NCBI GenBank assembly: GCA_958450365.1
Contig: CAUEEP010000926.1
Coordinates: 1,908,501-1,972,500 of the forward strand
Source of the DNA: Mesorhabditis belari
Lineage: Eukaryota; Nematoda; Chromadorea; Rhabditida; Rhabditidae
Reading direction: 5' to 3'
DNA length: 64,000 bases
Made by a program: the position numbers and the translations under genes. Position 1 is the first letter of the stretch. Each line of letters starts with the position of its first letter. The notes below the pieces were generated by a model, which saw only the letters and a program-made list of their open reading frames with translations, had not been told where the DNA came from and made no database searches. This document shows positions 51,886 through 61,393 of this stretch, piece by piece.

Positions 51886-53190
51886 ACAGTCATGCACAAA
51901 AGTCTTGTAACATCCAGTTTAGCAAATTTCAAAGTGTAATAACTTTTTTGCAAAGAGGCGAATTCGCAAACAGTTTTTGGTTTTCAATTGTCAAAAATTT
52001 CTATTTTTATATGCAAGAAAAACTTTATTGAAGCGATTAACAAAAATTAAAAAAAACAAAAAACGGGCGTATTTTTGATGCTCAAAAGTCTTGTAACATT
52101 TGGAAAAAAACATAGGAATTATCAAATTTTTAATACTTGCTTGGTCCACTATAGCTTTGATGACTCCCTGGATTCGCTTTGGCATTGAATCAACTAAATC
52201 GCGTAGAATTTGGGCTCCCAGGGATGACCCGGTACGGCGAATGAAGAACCAAACCCCTATCTTCGAGTTGAATCGCTTTGACTTCAAAAAAGCCCAAAGA
52301 TGCTCAAGGACGCTCAAATCCGGGCTGTATGGAGGAGCTGAGATAATTTGAACACGATTTGCTTTGAACCATCCTGGAAGACGAGCTTTTCCACCATTTG
52401 CGAGAGTGACGACCCGGCCCATTAGCAATTGACTCTTGTGGCAAGCGGCATTATCCTGATAAAGCAGCCATCCAGGGCCCATTTTTGCAATTGAAAATAT
52501 CAGAAGATGATTCTGGAAAACTGATTTGTAGCCTTCAGCTTTGAGCGTTGAGTTTAGTAGCACTAGCGGACCTGGTGAATTTCTCGATATTGCACCTGAA
52601 AGACAGAGTTGAGAGTGTCCGGGCGAAAAAGATTGACTTTTGACTCATCAGTAAAAATCACATTTGCTCAATCATTTTGTCATACTTCTTTGCAAACTCC
52701 AAACGAATCTTCCGATGCTTGGCATTCATCAAGGGCTTCTTGGCTGCTCTTCTTGTCACCAACCCACCACGAATCAAGCGTCGGCTCACTGTCATTCGTG
52801 ATACATCCTGGCCGAATTGACTCTTCGTCATGACGACTCCATCGCTCGCATTGAGATCCTTGTTATTTTGGTGAGCTTTGACGAGCGCTTTATTCTCTCT
52901 GGGTGTTGTAATTGGTGGACGGCCTGATTTTGAAGCTCGGTGAACAGATCCAGTCGTTTTGAACGTCCCGACAATTACAGATACCGTTTTTTCACTGCAT
53001 TTGAAGAGAGCTGCCACATCTTTCCTCTCAATTCCTTTCTCTCGCGCTTCCACAATTTTTTCTTTGTCCCGAGTTGACAAGTATTGTCCAGGCATCTAAA
53101 AAAAATAATTTTTTGTTATATAAAAAGAAAATAAAAACAAAAACAAAAAAAAAAGCAAAATACTTCAAATGTTACAAGACTTTTGAAGAA
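51886..53190 (-). mobile_element. Tc1-like transposon, broken
   Basis: The transposase frame on the minus strand starts MPGQYLSTRDKEKIVEAREK at 53,095, with an HTH/paired domain (GSVHRASKSGRPP; TVSRRLIRGG). After EQM there is a frameshift before VIFTDES (first Asp). About 50 codons are missing between RPDTLNSVFQ and GAISRNSPGPL. The second Asp (YQDNAACHKS) and the Glu (SPDLSVLEHLW) remain. The left end is ACAGTCATGCACAAAAGTCT. An ACAAGACTTTTG end lies near 53,170, and the CAAAAGTCTTGTAACAT motif is also present internally at 52,083. It is inactive. Confidence 0.88.
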
Positions 53191-53296
53191 TAATCCAGCG
53201 ATCAATCCGGAAATTTCGATGGTTAGTCTGTGTACCTGCATCTAGTGTATTCATGAAGGCCTAATCAGCGACCTAAATTTTCAGGAAAAATCACGA

Positions 53297-54699
53297 ATGA
53301 CCACTAAAATACCATTCAAAACACATTCAAACGCTGAAGGAAAGCATGCTGTAAAGACGTGAGAAATAATTCAACTATTGAAATCTATATTGTCTATTGT
53401 TTCGCTGAAAGTTAATCAATTTCAGTGATGGATTCGTTAGCGGAAGCTCGGAGACACGGGAGAATAAAAAGATGAAAGCAAAGGCTCGATTTGGAGACTA
53501 TGAGGATACGGTAGCGAAAAGTGACACCCAAGTAGGCTAAAAAAGTTCTGAAACGCTAAAAAAGGCTGATGTTTTCACTTTTTTGTACTCCGATACGTTA
53601 TATTGTTATTTTATACTCTCAAATGATCGAAACAAGTGAAAAGCAGATAAAACAAAAAAGCAAAAGAGACATTTCGGCTTGGGACTCGAATAGACGAGCT
53701 TGGATTGGCTTCCAGCGCCTTAAGCCAGATTATGAAGAGAACTTGCTGCCCCTTGGCTAGTGTTACTATCGCTGGGGCCAAGATCAGTCTACTAATGAAA
53801 AATCATCAAAAAATTGTACCGTAACCCCAATTTTGCTCTACTCTATTTGCTGAGTTTTGACACTCAAATTTTTCTGCCGTTTTTCGGCAATTTGGTGGAA
53901 AGAGGGAAAAGCGGAAAAACGATAACCCTGCTTTCAAATAAGATTTCCACAAAGATTAATAAAAAGCTTTCAGAAAAAGATGCAATATAATCCAAAGAAG
54001 AAAGAAAAACAGCGAACATTTGGAGACTATGAAGACACAATTTCAGAAATGGATTTAAAGGTGAATGAAATCTTTGAAGATTGATCAGGAAAGATTCTAG
54101 AAAAAGGGAAAGCCTAGTCACAAAGAAGCACAAAGTAAAGATTCGAAGCTCGAGTTTGGGGACTATGAGGAGAATGTATCAAGAATTGATCTTCAGGTAA
54201 AACTACAAGTTTCTCAGAAAAGAAGAATCTTGTGCAGCTAAAAATAGAAATTTTAGAAAGCTCACAAGTACTCTGGGCGAAAAGGAGGATCAAGTGAATC
54301 ACGACAACGAGAGCAAAAACCTCTAGGTAAGTGATGAGGAACTCATCAGCATCTCAAAGTACTATGAAGCAATAATTTGATCCAAGAGTCTTCAGAATTC
54401 AAAAGCTACAAAGACTTTTGCGAGTTGTTTTCAGATTTGAATGAAAAGAAGCAAAACTTGGAACTGATTTCGGAGTTCGTTCCGATTGGGCATGATACAA
54501 GTGCCAAGCAACGCTTGCGGACTGGAGTTCATAAGAAAAAGTGAGATTTATGAGTGAGATAAGATCATTCTAGAATTTAGATTGCTAAATCCTGCTCCAA
54601 GTACTGTAGCTTCAACTTCTCACTAGAGTGTGTTATTCTTTCAACCCTTTTCTTTTCAGATTCCGTGGTTGGACAATTCAATGGGATCGAATTAGATGA
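53297..54699 (+). CDS. Unrecognised basic protein with three FGDYE repeats
   Basis: Exons 53297-53358, 53426-53531, 53974-54060, 54101-54196, 54257-54326, 54396-54540 and 54660-54699 sum to 201 aa plus stop, all in phase. It starts MTTKIPFKTHSNAEG. Three consecutive exons each end with one repeat: ARFGDYEDTVAKSDTQ, RTFGDYEDTISEMDLK and LEFGDYEENVSRIDLQ. Exons 3 and 4 are symmetrical (87 and 96 nt), fitting growth by exon duplication. Lys-rich spacers precede each repeat. The C terminus is a conserved-looking globular segment (YKDFCELFSDLNEKKQN; EFVPIGHDTSAKQRL; FRGWTIQWDRIR-stop). No signal peptide. Likely cytosolic or nuclear. Family unknown to me. Its 3' end is duplicated at 37,260-37,495. 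Confidence 0.72.
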
Positions 54700-54857
54700 A
54701 AATATTACCCTCCAACAGAGGGAAAACTAGATCTCACTAAGTGTTAAAGTGTATAAAGGTTGAAGTTAATCTCTTCAATAAATGCACAAAAACTTGTAAA
54801 GAAAAAGTCGAAAAACAATTTATTAGCACATATTTAAGAAGAGTTTATTATTGGATC

Positions 54858-57800
54858 TTACGGACCATTCTGGCACGGTGAGAAGCCACAACCATTTCCG
54901 GTTTTTGCCTAGAATCAACAGCTTTTCAATGCAGTTGTCAACGGGCAGTTTTTCTCTTTCTTTCTCTTTTCAAGAACTTACCGTGATCACTTCACAGAGA
55001 GTCGCACAAACCACCCAAGTTGGTAGCATGTTTTCCCATTGTCCCAGCGGATACGTGCCACCAGCTGGATCTGTGGACGCAATGTAGAACTGAAAGAAAT
55101 ATTTTGATCAGAGCAGAGCAAATACAAAACTTGGACCTATTGTTTACCCGCAACCCTTCACCAATAAGTTCAAATCAATGCAAGTTCTTTTATATTTTAA
55201 GAGCTTATTTTTATGTTCTACATTCACGTTTACAAATTCTTAGTTAGTCACAGTTTTATGCGTGCTCTCAATTCGGATCTAACAATACCGTTGCACTGCT
55301 GGCTGCATCTGTTTCTGCTGGACTGTTTCCGTTTGGCTCTCCTGGGGCCCAGTTTCTGAAAACGCCGGATAAAAACACGGAAAATGTACAAAACCGATAA
55401 GTCGAGTTGGCACCATTTGACCAGGCAACCCCACTCGTCGTTGTCACATTGTTAATTCCCAATAACATTTGCTAAAGCTCAAAGTTAAAAAGAAATTTTG
55501 AAGACAACTCACACTATAAAAGAAATTTCCAAACGTTGAACATTGAGTCTTCAAAGCAGCTGGTACAAGATCTAAGACCTATTTTCAAAACAATCACCAC
55601 TCAATCACTAACTGGCAACTCCTGTATTCTCCGAATCACATCGAATCGTGCCCAAGTCAGCATTGGGATTCAATGCCTGACATTTGGCTCTAGCTCCACC
55701 AATGTAAGAGTCATTGATGAAGATTGCTTGGTAACACGATCCACCGACATCAATGAAGCCACCACCAACAGCTGCACAATCGGCATAGGTTGTGGTGGGT
55801 ACCTGGAGATGTTGATCCTTTTGCTTTCAAATAGGCTAGAGCCATTCTTGAGAAGCTACTTAAGCAACCTCATTTATTATGTGAAACATAACAACCTAAT
55901 TGCCTATATTCTGTTTACCGAAGTTGTGACACATGGTAGCGCTGGTGTCGTTGTGGTCGTAGTTGTGGTTGTTGTCGTTTTCTTTGTGGTTGTCGTTTTT
56001 GTCGCCGCGGTACACGGCCGCAATCCACAACCAGTTCCCGTCTTTGCCTGAAATCGAATGGTACTGGGTAGACTTGTCTAACGGTACTTAGAGTCCACTT
56101 AATTCAATATCTTTGGGTTTTGTTTCGGCGACTCACCGTGATCACTTCACAGAGAGCAGCACAAACCACCCAATCTGGTGGCGTGTTTTCCCATTTTCCC
56201 AGTGGATACGTCACTCCACCAGCTGGATTTGTTGACGCAATGTAGAGCTGAAAGAGGATTTTTGATGATAACAGAGCAAATACAAGTGCTAGTTCATTAC
56301 AACTGGTACAGTTAAAGTCCTTTAGAAACGTGTTAGTGTCGATACCGTTGCACTGCTGACTGCATCGACCGGACTTCCGTTTGGCTCTCCTGGGGCCCAG
56401 TTGCTAAAAAACTTTCACAAAAAGCACTCGTAAATGTGAAACCGATAAGTCGTATTGGCTCCATTCGTCCAGGAAATTCCACTAGTTCTTGTCACATTAT
56501 TGATTCCCAACAACAGTTGCTAAAACTCAGTTGCTAAAGTTCGATCGCACTTGCTAATCGACTCACACTGTGGAAGAACTCTCCAAACGATAAACATTGA
56601 GTCTTCAGAGCAGCCGACACAACACCTAGAAGCCATTTGAGTGAATCAAAGACTGGAGACAAACCAGAAGCTCCCGTGTTCTCCGCATCACATCGAATCG
56701 TGGCCAAGTCCGCATCCACATGAGCAGCCTTACATTTGGCTCTTGCTCCAGCATAATCGGCATTCACATAAATTGCCTTGTAACACGATCCACCAACAGC
56801 TTTGAAGCCAGCACCAACAGCGGCACAATTCGCATATTTTGTGGATGAGGCCTAGGAAGAGATGTTTTTTGAGAGACTTCACATCACTTACATAATGAGT
56901 GAAGCACGGTAGAGCTGGGGTCTTTGTGGTCGGCTTCTTCGTTGTCTTCGTTGTGGCCCTTGTCGTAGCCTTTTTGGTTGTTGTCTTAAATAGTTCTTTA
57001 GCTACAAATTAGTGTAGGTTAGTTTAATGGGGAAAAGTAAACAGTGTACTCTAGTAAACAGTGTACTTGTAAGTTGCAAGTATGTGTAACCATAGAACTC
57101 GGATGCTTTCAAATGTTTCCCTAACTCTTCCAACAAACCGTGCATAAGGGCATTTGCAAAACGGGATCCTGGGGCAGGCCGACACCGCAAAGCCTTTTGC
57201 CAGTCACAAGATTCGTCACCTAATCCAAAAAGTGATTGGCTCTTAACATAAGGCTCTAACCGCTTTTGTGTCCAATGCACACACATCTCCTGGACAGGCG
57301 AGTTTGGGACAATGAATCGTTCTTGTTGAGGAGCCGCTAAATGAATGGAGATATTGATGGATGTTAGAGTCGGAGTGGTAGACGAGGTAGAGTGAAGCGA
57401 CTTAAAAACTCACGTGCATTTGTGGCCTTTGCTTTGAGACAAGCAAGTTCTGTTCTGAGTGACCATTCCGTTGAGTCCACAGGTTGCCGTGCATGGTGCC
57501 ATCGATTTCCAGCCACTCCAAATGCCAAGATTTGGAAAAGCACAGTGTGCGAGGACTTCTGAAAGCATTTCTTTCAGATCTACCTTCAATGTATTACTTG
57601 TGATTCGACACTTTGGCATCACATAGTCACTCGGCAGAGACACATTTCCACAGAGAACTTGATTGAGTTTGGAGTTGGGGTACTGAAATGGTAAATTCTG
57701 TCTTTTTAGCTGTCTGGTAGAACTTTAGCCAATAAACCGAAAGCTTACGAGTGAATATCCCTCAGCACAGGCATTCGAGCCATCAGGACATGGCTTCGGA

Positions 57801-58453
57801 GCACATGGTCTTGTTCGAGAATATGGTCCCCTGGAAAGATTTGAATGGTTGTTTTTTAAAGGTACACAAAATTGTTCAGTTACTCACTTGCATGGACATC
57901 CCCATTTCCATGAGAGACACGTCCTCTTTTGAACCTTTCTTCCGAATAAACCACACGTGCCTGTACAGCTCGTATAGTCTTCCCACCTTGACCAGTGGCC
58001 TGGAATTTGTTGCTTGATGTAATGTTGATGTTTTTGTTAAGTTTAAAAGATTTACCAGCTGCTGGACACTTTGAACAAATGGGGAGAGAGGCTAGCGTGG
58101 TGCTTGCTGAAAGATCACTAACATAACTGTGTTGTTCATCTTGAGTTGTAATTTAGCTAGCTAAGGAGAATAATCAGAGGTTAACTTCAAGTTAAGCTGA
58201 CAGCTGACATAGCTATTCTAAATCTCAGGTTACTTACACAAAGTCTGGTGTACTGCCTCAATTCTCCAGTAACCTTTGAAACAAGAGTTACTTGCAAGTT
58301 ACTTTCTTACTTGTTACAAGCTTTTCAGAACTGACGATAGATTACAAGTTGCATATTTAGATGACACTACAATTATAGTGTCTTATGTTTATAAAGAAGC
58401 TGTTCACCTCAAAACCTACCATATAGCCCGATCACAGCACAGATGATGAGCAT
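54858..58453 (-). CDS. TSP1-TSP1-CTLD-CTLD secreted protein, copy C (intact)
   Basis: Twenty exons, whose lengths add to 1968 nt (655 aa) when modelled on D and B. Signal peptide MLIICAVIGLYA, then STTLASLPICSKCPAAG. TSP1-1 (WSRWEDYTSCTGTCG...RTCLSW) is followed by a Cys-rich linker. TSP1-2 (WSGWKSMAPCTATCG...NRTCLS) and HCPKLACPGDVC come next, then a Thr/Lys linker. CTLD1 follows (GGSCYKAIYVNADYAGARAKC; YRNWAPGEPN; WVVCAALCEVIT), then a Thr-rich mucin-like linker, then CTLD2 (GGSCYQAIF; YRNWAPGEPN; WVVCATLCEVIT). The end is CQNGP. EPN suggests Ca-dependent sugar binding. Nematode CTLD proteins are often secreted and immune-related. The first TSP1 exon is in frame here. The TATA box is at 58,536-58,547. 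The donor after GDVC (GTGCAT) is the least certain splice. Confidence 0.85.
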
Positions 58454-58535
58454 GTTGGAATGAGCAATAAGTTGATCGAGTGACTCTTGTCTAGGTGACT
58501 CTGATGACTGATCTACATGCCTTTGACGCCTTTCA

Positions 58536-58547
58536 CCCCTTTTATAG
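58536..58547 (-). promoter_or_regulatory. TATA box, copy C
   Basis: CTATAAAAGGGG on the minus strand, 83 bp before the ATG at 58,453. Confidence 0.7.
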
Positions 58548-59274
58548 ATGAATTCGAAACGGATTTTGAACCTCAATAGCAAATTTGATTCAAATTCAAA
58601 GTCCATTGTTATAAAGTCCATTGAAAGGGACTACAATAGCCCGATCAAAAGTCGAGGTGATCGATTTTCGATCAACGTGAATTTTGAAACTGGAAAATTT
58701 TGCTTCCCAGTCAGGACAATGACTTTTATAACAATGGAATGAAAAGGAACAATTGATTTTTTTAAAAATTCAATCGGAATGGTGTAATTTCAGCGCCAGG
58801 ATTGACCAGGAAGGAGATTTTTCATCGTGCAAGCTTCTACGGACTGTCAAATAGACTGGGACATTGTTTGAACTCACGCAGTCAATGGATTTTATGAAAG
58901 ACTATAGACATTTGTGTTCTATCCTTTGTTAGGGGCGGACTTTGATAAAGGACCCGGAACGAGAACCGGGAAAGAACCCGGAACGAGAATTCAAAGACAA
59001 GCCTTGCCCAGGAGACTTGCTCAAGACTTTTTGGTGAAATGGCCAAGAAAAGACCTTTTCTTGGTCTTTTCTGCACATTTTCTTGAAAACTACCGTAGCC
59101 AAACGATCAATTTTCACTATACAACAAAAAAGGCACAAGTATTCAGAAAGGCAGAAGTTCGTTTCTCATGAATTAGTCACATTTCACCAAAAAACTATTG
59201 GCAGGTTCCACTATCGTGACAATCGCCAATCAGCAAGTGAAGTTACACATGATAAAGTTAGTTGACCTAATCGT

Positions 59275-59755
59275 CTGTCAGATGTTGATGACACTTGCCT
59301 TTATCTGTTTTTGAGTGTTGGCAGTAGCGGCGCCAGAGCATACGTATAGGATAACATAACAGCGCATATATGGCTGAAATTAAATTTATCGTCTAATCAA
59401 CGACATTTAAAATTCTCGTTCTGGGTCCTTTGCCGGTTATCGAAGTCCGCCCCTAACAAAAGATAGAACACAAATGTCTATAGTCTTTGATAAAATCCAT
59501 CAAACAATGTCCCAGTCTATTTGACAGTCCGTAGAAGCTTGCACGATGAAAAATCTCCTTCCTGGTCAATCCTGGCGCTGAAATTAAAATATCCCGACTA
59601 AAATATCCCTTTACATTCCATTGTTATAAAAGTCATTGTCCTGACTCGGAAGCAAAATTTTCCAGTTTCAAAATTAGCGGTGATCGAAAAGCAACCAAAT
59701 TTTAGGCTCTTTTCCGGGCTATTGTAGTCCCTTTCAATGGACTTTCAATTTGAAT
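59275..59755 (+). repeat. Diverged partial copy of the lectin gene upstream region
   Basis: It matches the inner end and upstream flank of arms B and D (GTTGATGACACTTGCC..., GGCTGAAATTAAATTTATCG, CCAGTCTATTTGACAGTCCG) with more mismatches and small deletions. It stops just before the TATA box, where it fuses to the mariner fragment. It is a third, older arm remnant within palindrome C/D. Confidence 0.8.
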
Positions 59756-60061
59756 CAAATTTTGCAGAGGTGGCAAGTATGGTTTACCAAGTTGCGTTCT
59801 GGGGACAGATCTTTGAAAGATGCAGACGGTCGTGGAGCGGCACCCCAACTGGATGATTCCAAATTACTCGAACTCATTATCAACGACCATCGGGTGGCAT
59901 CGCGTGAATTGAGAGAAGAGTTAGGGGTTGATCATACAACAGTGCTAACGAGGGAACTACAACTACTTACCACCTCAGATCGACTCCAAAATTACAGGGG
60001 GGAAAGATCATCACAAAAGAAGAATTTTCTGAGATTTTTAGCTGCTAAATGCCAGAACTAA
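59750..60061 (+). pseudogene. Mariner transposase HTH fragment, second copy
   Basis: The same fragment as 43,384-43,701 but on the plus strand, with a Gly-to-Arg and a Pro-to-Ser change (REEL, GERSSQK). Its 5' codons come from the fused upstream-region copy. The DDE domain is absent. Confidence 0.78.
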
Positions 60062-60167
60062 CTGAAATATAAGGTTTCAAAGTTCAAAGTTCAAAGTAGC
60101 TTAAACTTAAACATTTTTGGGACTTGCACGGCACTCTTTAAAGGGAACTCTCACAGGCACTCTCACA

Positions 60168-60240
60168 GGTTAGCCGAGTGGCCGAGTGGTTAGGAGCGCG
60201 ACCTAGTAGTCCGAGTGTCGCTGGTTCGGCTCCACCCCAA
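60168..60240 (+). repeat. tRNA-like element in spacer, second copy
   Basis: A-box TGGCCGAGTGGTTAGGAGC and B-box-like GGTTCGGCTCC are present. Here the anticodon region reads GCGACCTAGTAGTCC, which gives a 14-nt loop. It is inverted relative to the 43,205-43,290 copy, together with the rest of the spacer. Confidence 0.55.
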
Positions 60241-60483
60241 AAGTTTTTCTTTTTTTGCAAAACTTTTAATGTGCGTTCTATTTTTTTCGCTTCTCAAAGT
60301 TAATTCTGATTTTTTTTACCATAAAAGGTGAGGATAACAAAACTTTATTTAAAACTAAGAAATAACAAACAATTCAACAACGGTGGAAAGATTCGACAAA
60401 ATGAAGGAAGGAGAATATATTCAGACAATAAGCACAACGAATGTACGGCATATTATCGCAATTTATCTTATTACATGCACCAA

Positions 60484-60816
60484 TCAAATCTTATTACATG
60501 CACCAATCATGCGGATGACTTTCTTCTCTCCATGGTAGGCTAGGGATCGAGATGAGTGCTGTTCTTTCAAAAAGCCTGATTGATCGGCATTGGCAAGACA
60601 GGAGCGTAGGACGACGTTTGCTTGAAGGTCGGCCCTCACATTATTCACCAAGTTGTTGGCCTCACCTTCTATGTCCGCCTTTGCCCGGAAGTTCTTGATC
60701 GCGGTAACGCGGCGGGTACGACTCCAGCAATCCTCTTGAAGTTGTTGATCCATTGTGGTGATGCTTTGAACGTGGACACCAAAGAATAGTATAACAGCCG
60801 ACGTATAGTATAACAT
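60484..60816 (-). CDS. 110-aa ORF with apparent signal peptide, second copy
   Basis: Identical to the product of 42,632-42,964 except Leu for Phe in EGEANNLVNN. It has the same N-terminal hydrophobic segment and three Cys, and lies beside arm D as the first copy lies beside arm A. The intact frame in both copies argues weakly for coding, though the duplication is recent. Confidence 0.45.
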   Translation of the reverse strand: MLYYTSAVILFFGVHVQSITTMDQQLQEDCWSRTRRVTAIKNFRAKADIEGEANNLVNNVRADLQANVVLRSCLANADQSGFLKEQHSSRSLAYHGEKKVIRMIGACNKI

Positions 60817-61299
60817 AACAGCGCATATATGGCTGAAATTAAATTTATCGTTTAATCAACGACATTTAAGATTCTCGTTCTGGGTGCTTTCCCGGTTATC
60901 AAAGTGCGACCTTAGCAAAAGATAGAACACAAATGTCTATAGTCTTTCATAAAATCCATTGGCTGCGTGAGTTCAAACAATGTCCCAGTCTATTTGACAG
61001 TCCGTAGAAGCTTGCACGATGAAAAATCTCCTTCCTGGTCAATCCTGGCGCTGAAATTACACCATTCCGATTGAATTTTTAAAAAAATCAATTGTTCCTT
61101 TTCATTCCATTGTTATAAAAGTCATTGTCCTGACTGGGAAGCAAAATTTTCCAGTTTCAAAATTAGCGGTGATCGAAAATCAATCAAATTCTAGACTCCT
61201 TTTCGGGCTATTGTAGTCCCTTTCAATGGACTTTATAACAATGGACTTTGAATTTGAATCAAATTTGCTATTGAGGTTCAAAATCCGTTTCAAATTCAT

Positions 61300-61311
61300 C
61301 TATAAAAGGGG
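61300..61311 (+). promoter_or_regulatory. TATA box, copy D
   Basis: CTATAAAAGGGG, 83 bp before the ATG at 61,394. This placement is why I take that ATG rather than the upstream in-frame one at 61,226. Confidence 0.7.
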
Positions 61312-61393
61312 TGAAAGGCGTCAAAGGCATGTAGATCAGTCATCAGAGTCACCTAGACAAGAGTCACTCGATCAACTTATTGCTCATTCCAAC

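Larger units (their letters stand above)
54797..58990. repeat. Palindrome C/D, arm C
   Basis: Near-identical to arm A in the same orientation from ACTTGTAAAGAAAAA (54,797) to about 58,920, then increasingly diverged to about 58,990. Unlike arm A it begins immediately downstream of the lectin gene's 3' end and lacks the foldback element. Confidence 0.9.

Noticed and set aside
60168..60240. Functional tRNA-Ser/Leu/Thr gene in the palindrome spacer
   Set aside because: A and B boxes are present, but the anticodon loop would be 11-14 nt and differs between copies, and the acceptor stem does not pair.
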